The notes under the pieces are model-generated. The model was not told the origin of the DNA. It made no database searches and worked only from the letters and a program-made list of their open reading frames with translations. From positions 1-20,371 of IMG/VR virus record IMGVR_UViG_3300018424_000340: 20,371 nucleotides of DNA. The stretch is one strand, 5' to 3'. The translations under genes were made by a program, and so were the position numbers. Numbering within the stretch: position 1 is the stretch's first letter; every line of letters starts with the position of its first letter. Below, piece after piece: positions 12,001 through 16,714 of this stretch. The stretch is from a virus.

Positions 12001-12701
12001 CCAACTTCAATACCGTTATTTGTAACGCCATCGTTATAATTTGCTATTGATCCTTGTGTTGGATTTCTTCTGATATAAAAAGGATCGCCAGGAGTATTAA
12101 CATTAAAAATATATGTCTGACCTCTATATAGAGTTAGACCAGGATTAGGTGTTAGTCCGTCGGGGAAAAATATAAATTCGTTTTCGCCTTGGCTTCTAAC
12201 CCTATACTCTGAAATAATATCTTGGCCTTGACCACTAACACTGACAGCATCAGGACCTTGCGGCAACCAATAGTATTCTCTATAGTTAATAAACTTGTCC
12301 CAATTAATAGGAGGATTCCAACTATAACTTCTTAGTCCTGTAGTTAGGTCGTCTCTTTCGTTATTGTTGTTAAAAAACTTTAATTGGTTTTTTACATCAA
12401 TATAATCGTAGAAACTATTAACAGATAAATTTTCTTTATCTCTAATAACTACACCAGGTTCTAATTGATAAGCATGCCTTAAAGATTCTTCTTTGTCGAT
12501 ATAGATGTCTTTACTGTTATAGGTTCTTCCGTAATTACGACCTATATAACCTGAAATTCTATCAAGTGTGCCAGGTTGTACTAAAGGATCTAGTGCGGCA
12601 CTTAAAAACTTTCTGTTTGTTGAAGATTTAAAAATCTCTGGCAGTAAGTTATAAGTTTCTCTAACAGGTAATTCACTCTGTTTGAATATTTTCTTATCCA
12701 T
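1..12701 (-). CDS. Giant baseplate/tail structural protein, at least 4233 residues, 3' end outside window
   Basis: The frame opens with ATG at 12701-12699, sharing one base with the gp6 stop (TAATG), with a weak GAG nine bases upstream, so translation is probably coupled to gp6. I followed the frame from the start to about residue 290, through many interior stretches and over the last 1200 bases, and found no stop. The C-terminus lies beyond the left edge. By position it replaces T4 gp7 (1032 residues) and perhaps later wedge genes. Seen from N to C: an N-terminal region with FYDYIDV and REYYWLP; a beta-sandwich-like region (188-256); a tryptophan-rich segment (about 1117-1157); two CBM5/12-like modules (1422-1462, 1680-1722); a seven-bladed FG-GAP propeller with insertions (about 2071-3104); a segment with VGKIWWDTSKVKY (near 3195); GxGY beta repeats (3500-3560, 3853-3926); and YYKPTDGMLG near 4054. 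No signal peptide, protease or enzyme motif was recognised. Virion structural role is likely; exact position in the virion is inference. Confidence -1.
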   Translation of the reverse strand, partial: MDKKIFKQSELPVRETYNLLPEIFKSSTNRKFLSAALDPLVQPGTLDRISGYIGRNYGRTYNSKDIYIDKEESLRHAYQLEPGVVIRDKENLSVNSFYDYIDVKNQLKFFNNNNERDDLTTGLRSYSWNPPINWDKFINYREYYWLPQGPDAVSVSGQGQDIISEYRVRSQGENEFIFFPDGLTPNPGLTLYRGQTYIFNVNTPGDPFYIRRNPTQGSIANYNDGVTNNGIEVGTVTFTVPNNSPDVLYYQSSNNIDRVGMFRISSIDENTKINVETDVIGKVNYTSSNGIKFTNGLKVNFTGQVTPEKYSEGDWLVDGVGESIKLVSFQELDLPPVKNDDVDVLFDDGGWDELPFDDAVSFPSNKDYITINRSSQDKNPWSRYNKWFHKDVINYSAEINKVAPRTSETNRAKRPIIEFNSNIQLINHCALAKESVDFIDDFTTDVFSSIEGTAGYNIDNVDVFDGARIIFTADNDPLVKNKIFVVKKIVIQANNTADNTQIALVEADDTETNPGEGVIIRFGKNNAGLMYHYDGENWIKSQTKNSVNQSPKFDVFDDDGVSFSNTDKYETSSFEGSSLVSYKVGTGPVDSELGFSISYQNLNNSGDIEFQSNWDYDSFTYQVNAENKSKKINSGYIKTTQTLDNFSFHNLYIASDPVFDQGIVQAFTLEQDSNEVTFSNVDWSKSNNPKLYFYKNGEFIRDTFTVVSTIEGKRTFSFDTIDFSAGDTVTLKVFSDDEPNLGFYEFPKNLERNPLNQELNSFTLGQATDHLRSMVDYTDEFSGKFPGESNLRDLAGYQHRGQRFLKYISVAATSLPLLCDKNINIVKSLRYAAREYENYKSNILKLSITLPFDGENVVSFLDTIISKISGVKPETNPYSNSDMIGSGANKTTKYTVEDTGIKTFSLTEKFDLETASTKAVYLYIDNVQLVHGVDYVFDSEFSFVRITRDLNEGELLEIKEFYSTSFTFIPETPTSLGLTKSWVPRIFVDNTFAKPQKLIRGHDGSLTVAYDDFRDELVLEFEKRIYNNIKQKYNPEILDIDSLFGGYENTGTFTKKQVDDILELEFLRWPLVKNIDIYENAYHDPENQFTWTYNQNLDILREQKMPAHWRGIYQYLYDTQTPHTAPWEMLGFTEKPSWWEDEYGQAPYTSNNLLLWEDLRDGIIRHGERAGTHKRYIRPRLLEFLPVDKDGNLLTPLESDSIIDYSTDYTADFSFGDISPVEHAWRRSSVYPYAQIIAACLLRPFETISLNLDRNIFKKNNVGQLVSKTTNTFLTNDDIIRAVNSTSRSDGLVCFVVNYLKSNAKTKQDIIDLYENLDIQLSTRMKGFVDKAQQQYLLDSKNPQSTQTGIFVPTENYEIFFNSSSPQFTTRYSGVLIERVAGGYKVSGYDQLNSIFNYFSFFAQQNDPVLDVGGVSEGFVDWSAESFYSKGTLVRNQNQFFRAIQAHTSGEIFDANFWTAIDNVPITGGARAIKRTKFNEVDTLTLNYDHVFGNVQEVVDFLLGYGAFLNSQGMVFDQYNEELGVVQNWETSVKEFLFWTTHNWAVGSILSVSPGATLLRFQNIGSVADNILDSFYDYNILKADGTKIDATDIDVYRGINELLISPQDNTQGIYFAEINYIQKEHVTIFDDKTVFNDVLFDKGPGYRQERIKSKGFRTVDWDGNYTSPGFIFDRVNISSWKKFTDYKIGDIVQFKEFYYVSKKFQKGTDKFDRSYWDLLDNLPESGLVPNFDYRISQIEDYYETSIEGIDSKQKELARHTVGFQPREYLQEIAEDTVSQFKLYQGFSREKGSNNAIKKVFDKVSEIDDDKIVLDEEWAFRLGSIGGTDQINEVEFDLKVSDFKLNPQPVLLNGSEFSVVDFQNYILLNDNDYQLANTSFKFPTKRFEVPVNSAGYIFSSDVQFIRNELTELLDNTVPFDNFKHGDNVWTTFEPGSWNVYRYVISNVSIYDVEAPDVDRLVLKCNRVHDFKVGQIVGITGVQGLNGFFQIAGVTLTDIIIAITGFREEPEVDESSFSFISYFESVRVASYEELVNKGFAKLPVGSKVFIDKNEDNGNWEVVERNKQYKVTQISEYGIAFPTGTGSAVSFVPELNQTIVGNPGAPVTTGDVIRDSAVVVYSDGESGLIPLQILTPKSGLQSAYLGAYAEVLTASKDGRWLVVGSPKASYIPSNYQEKFDPDANYEPGDTVLYAGKLYEAKVRVFGDGSSIDLSSEDWKPVELPQANPLGGELFLANKGYSRQGGVDIYEYSNGQWILRNSLVSPRQAHGENFGASVSIGKLEGIEGTSGDVTLTVNEIDAVGGIISVKSDGTSGLNDALFENVSGIDVSSSGINATFDITRSTGIPTYDVSVRTGGSGYTVGDRLYIQGTRVGGQPASGTSNNDIVIVVKAVDENGSILGADTFNNITGIVSTPVSETALFTVTKNKDVYNVRLRQDGAVKVQPGNGYKQRSIVRFNNFFYACIKDTNIDKGVWNSTSTYYEGDVVKFPANSSQYWNVLKTVTNVTPGTDATAYSSYETIFPDRSPEFWERVSGFPFNVKYIDDTNDPNFGTGNWVDWDEKDNSGNLITYTTGTVIVIPGNTVGGLSPENDITIRVNQVTDDGQVGPFPTKREGEIQFFSYTGTAAIGIEFTGTPASGSGTFLDVSPEDVSNPGTGAIFNVERKDGAYNTTISVAGSGYVIGDQIKILGTSIGAVDESYYMAVSAPGSRDDRGKVYLYTYNGYKWTLLQDTSFVGLFDINRSYVSGSIVWYGSGYYKANEFFTADGVTTPDISDSWDETNTVNRDIVPNVYAYVDDGSSFEQGTADEQVENIDIGDKFGSSISMTDDGNVLVSSAPYADTSNFESYRGVWRATETYVQGDVVRRNNKYYELDSDSSLTSIDDAPEVDNKWVVVQNTGMPRTGVVFVYKKNANKVYEFVQQINKNDVSSLNPGDVFGYKVTLSADGNTLFVGAPNEDKNERDQGSVFVFNWSQNKFVLNQKIQSNTNDFDERFGSNISVSPDGKTLAVSAEGAQTFETTTFDTDQTKFDREITGFADPLGTTGKVFVFNEYGGKWVLGEIFEDDLSFNEDFGRSIATSNNTIIVGSPKYLSADPAFSEVVIGRIQKYEKQEGIQPWTVIRNQTNQVDVSKIRNLAAYEKETYTKIADIDVVDSYKGKILGIVEQNIDFKTPFDPAVYTESNNEELTTKDESQHWTDKQVGKIWWDTSKVKYLVYEQSDVVFRNGNWNSTAQGSSIDVYQWVESTLRPSQYASLTNSDDPTITGTPLHPDDSVFSIKEKVDPISGNISETRFYFWVKDKQDIEINSPKTLAASQVSDYISNPENAGVPFAYIVDNDKLTISNLKSLLDYDEFSVNIQFYKNSQDVNLIHNEYVLATEESKQDPNNDLERKWIDSLVGSDILGNQIPDPNLSDKNKYGTASRPRQTIFVNRNKAVEQTIDFINEALYTLPLADEIDYEFLNMIDKEPSEVKNLYDVKINTEAELRFQTTSTIKDAKLSVNVINGHVNTIEIDDPGFGYRRAPLITITGTGEGATAEATIDSFGRITSVTVTNNGKKYLTANAIVRPYSVLVQSDSTVDGFWSIYAWSVREQQFSRVATQEFDTTKYWETIDWWSEGFSEDSRIKETLPGLYAENEVTLDEGELLRLDDFGSGGWAVLQRTDKDPKIKGKFNLVGRENGTLRIINKFYNTETESVGYDKTQTYDSNRYDTSAAKEFRNILNAMKYNVFIDELDGYWNKLFFVNIHYVFSEQLYVDWAFKTSFLNAIHNVGYLKQKLNFRSDNLAAYQAYIEEVKPYRTKIRNFTSRYQNIEDTNSNVSDFDLPPYYNIDTNTINPVKLGDTQIDLKPWNEWFNNYKFEVTDIILTDQGSTYSSVPQVIISGGGGTGAKAKAYISNRKVTKIVLTDFGSGYTSVPTVEIVGGVGTQTQFSAKAVARIGNSKARLFHNTIKFDRYSKTPTFKSYSSNEKFIETETFTGTGRLTTFDLKYPSTLDKSAITVFVDSQQQFVSDYNITLYTKVINDITVLKGRLTLLTAAPDGSVITIKYEKNDEILDSLNRIDKYYKPTDGMLGIDKTIPDDGSEITTDYSQLVTGMDYGGVIVQGATFDVGAGWDALPWFTEGWDTAESNSKDFYIAADDSTHEFVLPEVPESGKIYNIYIRRKGETKTTRLDDPNYGTSNQTNDDAIMTSFVGDGSTNVITIPIPDEGIYVNDGDVLIFRPVESDGSLDIQSANYLDAEVS
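924..1145 (-). repeat. GxGY-type beta repeats, second array
   Basis: Residues 3853-3926 read VTDIILTDQGSTYSSVPQV, then a glycine run with GTGAKAKAYI, then VTKIVLTDFGSGYTSVPTV and EIVGGVGTQT. Two near-identical units stand in tandem (TDIILTDQGSTYSSVPQV and TKIVLTDFGSGYTSVPTV), so internal duplication is clear. Confidence -1.
2022..2204 (-). repeat. GxGY-type beta repeats, first array
   Basis: Residues 3500-3560 contain VNTIEIDDPGFGYRRAPLIT, a GTGEGATAEATI linker, then GRITSVTVTNNGKKYLTANA. The pattern is I-x-I...GxGY...P-x-I-x-G, GxGA, G-x-I-T-x-V, which recurs in the array at 924-1145. Such repeats are known in tail fibre and structural proteins of marine phages; they suggest a beta-rich stalk. 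Confidence -1.
4026..4160 (-). repeat. CBM5/12-like module, copy 6, inserted in propeller blade 4
   Basis: Residues 2848-2892 read WRATETYVQGDVVRRNNKYY and close with NKWVVVQ. It falls between the VSSAPYAD strand and the GVVFVY strand of blade 4, the same loop used by copy 3 in blade 2. Confidence -1.
4374..4502 (-). repeat. CBM5/12-like module, copy 5, between propeller blades 3 and 4
   Basis: Residues 2734-2776 read FDINRSYVSGSIVWYGSGYY then KANEFF, and close with SDSWDE. G-S replaces the usual G-D and the opening Trp is Phe. The module lies in the linker joining blade 3 to blade 4. Confidence -1.
4626..4742 (-). repeat. GSGY/GD/GT beta module, copy 3
   Basis: Reads AIFNVERKDG, YNTTISVAG, then GSGYVIGDQIKILGTSIGA. 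It aligns closely with copy 1, for example GSGYTVGDRLYIQGT against GSGYVIGDQIKILGT. Directly after it the propeller sequence resumes with YMAVSAPG, so this module marks the end of the insertion in blade 3. Confidence -1.
5112..5288 (-). repeat. CBM5/12-like module, copy 4, inside the blade 3 insertion
   Basis: Residues 2472-2530 open with VWNSTSTYYEGDVVKF, then QYWNVLK, and close with PEFWERV. The spacing before the last Trp is longer than in the other copies. Confidence -1.
5340..5462 (-). repeat. GSGY/GD/GT beta module, copy 2 (degenerate)
   Basis: Reads ALFTVTKNKD, YNVRLRQDGAV, then PGNGYKQRSIVRF. It keeps the xFxV and YxVxxR strands and a GNGY turn, but has lost the GD and GT-GG positions seen in copies 1 and 3. 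Confidence -1.
5586..5705 (-). repeat. GSGY/GD/GT beta module, copy 1
   Basis: Reads ATFDITRSTG, then YDVSVRTG, GSGYTVGDRLYIQGTRVGG. The aromatic-Val strand, GSGY turn, GD and GT-GG turns recur in copies 2 and 3 at regular order, about 40 residues each. It lies within the insertion in blade 3 of the propeller. Similar GSGYxxGD repeats occur in phage tail proteins; a structural spacer or arm role is inference. Confidence -1.
6048..6176 (-). repeat. CBM5/12-like module, copy 3, inserted in propeller blade 2
   Basis: Residues 2176-2218 read DPDANYEPGDTVLYAGKLYE and close with SEDWKPV. The module sits between the VVGSPKAS strand and the GGVDIYEY strand of blade 2, so it would project from a loop of the propeller. 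Confidence -1.
7539..7664 (-). repeat. CBM5/12-like module, copy 2
   Basis: Residues 1680-1721 read WKKFTDYKIGDIVQF, then FYYVSKKF, closing with SYWDLLDN. This is one of the best matches to the W-Y-GD-V-Y-W signature in the window. It lies between copy 1 and the propeller. Confidence -1.
8316..8438 (-). repeat. CBM5/12-like module, copy 1
   Basis: Residues 1422-1462 read WSAESFYSKGTLVRNQNQFF followed at the end by FWTAID. This fits the CBM5/12 signature of an opening Trp or equivalent, YxxGDxV, a second aromatic strand and a closing Trp. Here G-T replaces G-D. It lies upstream of the propeller. Sugar binding is inference from the motif only. Confidence -1.
9228..9350 (-). other. Tryptophan-rich conserved segment of the giant protein
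   Basis: Around residues 1117-1157 the protein reads PHTAPWEMLGFTEKP, then SWWEDEYGQAPYTSNN, then LWEDL. The density of Trp, Pro and Tyr and its low-ambiguity motifs make this the best search probe for relatives. It resembles segments I know from large structural proteins of marine T4-like phages. No function is assigned. Confidence -1.
11934..12137 (-). other. Cupredoxin-like beta-sandwich segment of the giant protein (tentative)
   Basis: Residues 188-256 contain LTLYRGQTYIFNVNTPG, FYIRRNP, NNGIEVGTVTFTVP and DVLYYQSSNN. The order and the LYYQ strand resemble phage domains ending in LYYQCxxH, a cupredoxin-like arrangement. Here Cys is replaced by Ser and no His follows, so metal binding is not expected. 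The relation is from recalled motif shape only. Confidence -1.
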
Positions 12702-15700
12702 TAATTTTTACTCGTCTTAGTTATAACCTGTGAGTTGAGCAAATTAAGTTCAGTTGCTGTAATTGTGTCTACAATTTGAATATCATCAACTGTTGCTGCA
12801 CTTACTAGGATTTCATCTGGTCGAGATTGTATCTCACTTAAACTTCCGTATGCTTGATCTTCTTGTTTTGGAACCATTACAATGTTACTAATTTCTGGAG
12901 AATTAGCCTGGATAATATATGCTAGTAGTTCACTTGAATAAAACTTATCACCAAAGTCCCAATTTTCAATTGAAAAATAATTTGCTATTGTTACAACAAT
13001 TTTAACTTTTAAATCATTATCGTTAACTACCATATTTTTGTTCTTTACAACTTTAAATTTTGTTTGAAATTCTGTTGGCGCTTTTGTACCAAATAATGGA
13101 AAATATGTTACAGGATGATAAACAATTTCATCACTAATAGTTTTTAAATCACTTAGTTCTGATCCAAATTGAATTCTTAAACTTTCAGGTGTAGGTTCTT
13201 CAGGAGCAGATGCTGATGCTCCTATTAGGAATTTTCTATAGTTAATATCATAGTTTCTAATCAATAGATATACATCAATTATATTACTGGAACTTGGATC
13301 AATTCTTCTGCTACTACTAGCATTATGAATATACTGGAACTTAAGACCGCTACGTCCAACATAAGCAACATAGCTCGGCTCAAGAATAAATGTTCTGGTA
13401 ATTAAATCAACTCTTTTAACAAAATTTTCTGCTTGATCATAAAAATATATTAATTGATTATGTTCATAATCATTAACACTTGTATTAACTTCTTTGTCTT
13501 TGATTAATACAGTATTGGTATCATTATTAATAAATTCTAACTGTGTAAACCCAAAATTATCAGTTGATTTTTTAAAGAACAAATATTTGTCTGTTAGATC
13601 TGTTCCTACAATATCATCAAAACTATCAGGATTATCAATTACTCCATCATCGTCTGTGTCAAAAAATGTTATCTTAACACTTTCAGTACTTTGATATCCA
13701 TCTTCAAATCTAACACTATCAAAAATTTCAAATGAAACATCATTTTTTAGAGTTTTATCTTGATCAATAATAGCAGTAACATCGTCTGCTGTAAAATCAG
13801 GGTTTGTTGTTTTTAGTTCAACAATCTGAGTCGCTAGGTCAGCGGCCGAAATTTCTTTTCCTTCTGGAGTACTATTAATGTCTAAAACTTTAATTTGATC
13901 TTTAATTACTGTTCTTTTCTTACTGTCATAAATTTTTTCTGATCTATCAAAATAAAATCTATTTTGTTCTACACTACTAAAGATGTAATCAGTGCCACGC
14001 ACTCTTACTCTAAATTCATCACCGTCATATACAAATGCTAATAACCAACTAGCATCAGCGTTAGTATTTGTAGCATCGCCTGCTTGACCTAAACTAAAAT
14101 CACTTGCTAAATCAATATTAGTACTAGAAATAACTTTCCATGATCTAGTTTCAATATCATATCTTAGACCAAATGTTTGACTCGAAAAACTAAGATTTAG
14201 TATTTCTGTTTCTATATCTGTAGGTAAATTATTAACAAATTTAGGAACAACTTGTGATGGAATAGCCTCTGATGGAATAGGATCCGATAATGTAATTGGT
14301 CCTGTTCCATTAGATAGGTTTCCTTTGCCTGCGTTTGTGCCATCACCTACAACCCTAACTACTTTTGACCATAGATATTTTTTATGAGTTTTATCTGTAG
14401 GATCGTATGTTACAAGTTCACCGTCTTTAAATGCTTGTGTAGTTAACGGTGGTAAAAATTTAATTAAACTGCCTGCTTCTATAAAACGCAAGTTGCTTGA
14501 AGTGTATATGCCAACCTTAATCGGAAATTCATCAAATATGTTTCCAAAGTAACCTGTAGAAGCGTTAGCATCGGTAGTTGAACGTAACCACTTAACACTT
14601 ACATCACTAGTAAAGATTTTATCAAAATTTGTAATGTAAAAATTATATGTTTGTGAATCTTCAATAGCAGGTTCGATTGTATTTCTAATATAATTTAATA
14701 CAATATTTTTATTGGTAAATGTATAACTGAAATTTCTTTCAGTATCGGTTCTATAAATTAAACCATCATCGGCAAAAACATTAACCATGGAATATTTTCC
14801 ACTAGCATCAACAATATCAAAATTTCTACTAATACCACTAGATGTTCTGTTAATTGCTTTTACTTTTAAAATTTCTTGTGAACTACTTAACGGAGCAAGA
14901 TTATAATCTTCTCCAGTAACCATTCTATTTTGTGTATAATATTGAGCCGGTGCTTTTGTTCTAATTGATTCTACGTCTTCTGACGGAGCACTATTATCTA
15001 CTGTATACTGTAGATTCATTGTAAGTGTAAGTGTATGTGTTACACCTAACGCATTTTCGTATTGAATATCAATACCGACATTTCTCATATCTCTTGGAGA
15101 TATGCTATAACTAGAACCTATAGAGGTTCTAAAATAACATCTAAATGTTCCTTGTGGAAGATTTCCAAATGTTCCGTCCGAAAATAGCAAATCAACTGTA
15201 TCGTTTTCTTGTGTAATAACAGTATAGATATTTTTTTGATTTCCAGTTAGACTGTTATAAATGATATTGTTGCCTTCAACAGAATCAACCTTTGTCCATA
15301 GTGTTTGAGGATTATCATTCGAATCTAATTGATATAACCAAACATCACTATTGTTAATGCCTGGTGTTGTAATTGACACTTGTTCATTAACAGTTGGCTG
15401 TATTACTTGGAATTCAGCACTTTCGAGTGTTCCTTGTTTAAACATCATAAAGAAACCGGTATTAGCACTTGCGTTACCTCTGCCATCTTGTCTGTATATA
15501 AATCCTAATTTATTACCAGGTAGAGGAGTTTCTTCATATATGTAATCATAGTTTAAAATAGATGTACTTGGAATTTCATAACGCATAGATCTTCCTGCTG
15601 TTGTTTTTGAAAAATTAAACAGCGGAATAGCAGTATTTGTACTATTAAATCTATATTGATCTGTTTTTATTCCATCAATAACTTTAGAACCTTGATCTTT

Positions 15701-16213
15701 ACCAAACTCAGTATTGGTTATCATTGATGCGTTTAAAATCGCAATAAATTGTTCAAACCAATTGGGGTTTGTAGGATCATTCCATTGTATTGTTTGTCCA
15801 GCTAAATTAAGACCATTGCTATCAGTTAACTGTTCTGTTGTAGACACAGAAGTAATTTTCAGTAAACCGTTTGCTCCAACATTACGTTTAGCATTGTAAG
15901 AAAGCATACGAGCAATACGTAATACACTTTCTTTGCGACTTGCTAGTTCAATGAAATTTTCTCTACTGTTTAGATCAAGCCTAAACGATAAACTTTGTCC
16001 TAAGAAAGCAATTAAATCAATTAGAGCAACATACTCTGAGCTTTCTATAAAATCGTTAAAATCTTCTGGATAATTTTCACGCAGATAATCTACCATAACA
16101 CGACGTAGATTTTCAAAGTCGTAAGATTTAAAATCAGCATTACGGAACGTCTGATAGATACGTGTCCAGTCTTCCGCAAGTATTAAATTATTTTGTCTTG
16201 TTGTAGTTGTCAT
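12701..16213 (-). CDS. 6: Baseplate wedge protein gp6-like, enlarged
   Basis: Gp6 dimers build the inner ring of the T4 baseplate wedge, bridging gp25, gp53 and gp7. The N-terminus (residues about 15-115) has the gp6 signature YDFENLRRVMVDYLRENYPE, EYVALIDLIAFLGQSL and SRKESVLRIARML. Residues near 430 contain VTGEDYNLAPLSSSQEIL, a baseplate J/gp6 hallmark. The C-terminus contains SSSRRIDPSSSNIIDVYLL, IENWDFGDKFYSSELLAYI and DEILVSAATVDDIQIV, close to the T4 gp6 end. At 1170 residues it is much longer than T4 gp6 (660), with extra sequence in the middle, including a calcium-loop motif. The start ATG is preceded by AAGG twelve bases upstream and a TAAATA box. Its stop overlaps the next start as TAATG. 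Identification is firm. Confidence -1.
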   Translation of the reverse strand: MTTTTRQNNLILAEDWTRIYQTFRNADFKSYDFENLRRVMVDYLRENYPEDFNDFIESSEYVALIDLIAFLGQSLSFRLDLNSRENFIELASRKESVLRIARMLSYNAKRNVGANGLLKITSVSTTEQLTDSNGLNLAGQTIQWNDPTNPNWFEQFIAILNASMITNTEFGKDQGSKVIDGIKTDQYRFNSTNTAIPLFNFSKTTAGRSMRYEIPSTSILNYDYIYEETPLPGNKLGFIYRQDGRGNASANTGFFMMFKQGTLESAEFQVIQPTVNEQVSITTPGINNSDVWLYQLDSNDNPQTLWTKVDSVEGNNIIYNSLTGNQKNIYTVITQENDTVDLLFSDGTFGNLPQGTFRCYFRTSIGSSYSISPRDMRNVGIDIQYENALGVTHTLTLTMNLQYTVDNSAPSEDVESIRTKAPAQYYTQNRMVTGEDYNLAPLSSSQEILKVKAINRTSSGISRNFDIVDASGKYSMVNVFADDGLIYRTDTERNFSYTFTNKNIVLNYIRNTIEPAIEDSQTYNFYITNFDKIFTSDVSVKWLRSTTDANASTGYFGNIFDEFPIKVGIYTSSNLRFIEAGSLIKFLPPLTTQAFKDGELVTYDPTDKTHKKYLWSKVVRVVGDGTNAGKGNLSNGTGPITLSDPIPSEAIPSQVVPKFVNNLPTDIETEILNLSFSSQTFGLRYDIETRSWKVISSTNIDLASDFSLGQAGDATNTNADASWLLAFVYDGDEFRVRVRGTDYIFSSVEQNRFYFDRSEKIYDSKKRTVIKDQIKVLDINSTPEGKEISAADLATQIVELKTTNPDFTADDVTAIIDQDKTLKNDVSFEIFDSVRFEDGYQSTESVKITFFDTDDDGVIDNPDSFDDIVGTDLTDKYLFFKKSTDNFGFTQLEFINNDTNTVLIKDKEVNTSVNDYEHNQLIYFYDQAENFVKRVDLITRTFILEPSYVAYVGRSGLKFQYIHNASSSRRIDPSSSNIIDVYLLIRNYDINYRKFLIGASASAPEEPTPESLRIQFGSELSDLKTISDEIVYHPVTYFPLFGTKAPTEFQTKFKVVKNKNMVVNDNDLKVKIVVTIANYFSIENWDFGDKFYSSELLAYIIQANSPEISNIVMVPKQEDQAYGSLSEIQSRPDEILVSAATVDDIQIVDTITATELNLLNSQVITKTSKN
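13625..13660 (-). other. EF-hand/dockerin-type calcium-loop motif in gp6
   Basis: Residues 852-863 read DTDDDGVIDNPD. Asp occupies positions 1, 3, 5, 9 and 12, Gly position 6 and Ile position 8, the pattern of a Ca2+ loop. It lies in the part of gp6 that T4 lacks. Calcium binding is inference. Confidence -1.
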
Positions 16214-16269
16214 CTTTGTTTGTTACCTTATACACTATTTACCGTAGATAAAAAACTGCGCATTTTATT
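16214..16269 (-). promoter_or_regulatory. Gap before gp6 with T4-late-like promoter box and ribosome site
   Basis: This is the only intergenic gap over 10 bases. On the minus strand it holds GGTAAATA (16236-16243), matching six of eight bases of the T4 late box TATAAATA. By T4 spacing the transcript would begin near 16230, leaving a leader of about 17 bases whose 5' end carries AAGG (16226-16229), twelve bases before the gp6 ATG. A late promoter is plausible but the leader would be very short. No hairpin terminator is visible. Confidence -1.
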
Positions 16270-16713
16270 TTAACGTTCTTCTGTTCTCTTATCAAAACGT
16301 ATTTTCAACTGCTCAGTAGCGTTAAAATGTAAGTATTCTAGATCTACTTCTAGCATAATACCTTGATCTGTTGGATCAACAGATACGTTCCTTGCCTTAA
16401 CTCGAGGATCTCTGTTTATAATCTCTTCAACGTCTTTTATAATAAGATCAACATTTGTCTGGGTCATTGGTTCGAATATCATATCCCATATGATTGTACC
16501 AAATTCAGGAAGTTGTAGTTTTTCGCCTTTTCTAATATGAAAGTGATTTAGAATATCTTGTTTAACTAGATCTAAATCATACTGCTTAAAACTGTTTCCT
16601 TTATTTCTAGAATTAAATCCTTTATATCTAAACTGAGATCCTTCAGCTGATACAGATCCTGTACTTGCTTGTACAGTCTGTACTTTTTGTTGGTTGTATA
16701 TCTTTCTAGCCAT
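16270..16713 (-). CDS. 25: Baseplate wedge protein gp25-like (sheath initiator)
   Basis: Gp25 (132 residues in T4) is the wedge core protein that starts sheath assembly by donating a strand to the first sheath ring. This 147-residue protein carries the GPW/gp25 fold. DLVKQDILNHFHIRKGEKL and LPEFGTIIWDMIFEPMT match the family core, followed by EEIINRDPRVKARNVSV, where RDPR stands in for the conserved EPR turn, and VDLEYLHFNATEQLKIRF. The first 35 residues are polar and family-specific. The start is fixed by a strong GGAGG six bases upstream. It begins one base after the gp5 stop. Identification is firm. Confidence -1.
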   Translation of the reverse strand: MARKIYNQQKVQTVQASTGSVSAEGSQFRYKGFNSRNKGNSFKQYDLDLVKQDILNHFHIRKGEKLQLPEFGTIIWDMIFEPMTQTNVDLIIKDVEEIINRDPRVKARNVSVDPTDQGIMLEVDLEYLHFNATEQLKIRFDKRTEER

Positions 16714-16714
16714 A

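Noticed and set aside
13494-13694. Plus-strand frame of 66 codons within gp6
   Set aside because: Opposite the firmly identified gp6, including its calcium-loop motif.
16250-16262. T-run after gp25 as a possible terminator
   Set aside because: No stable hairpin precedes the run.
16233-16268. Eleven-codon minus-strand frame (MRSFLSTVNSV) between gp25 and gp6
   Set aside because: Too short, no convincing ribosome site, and it overlaps the promoter-like box.
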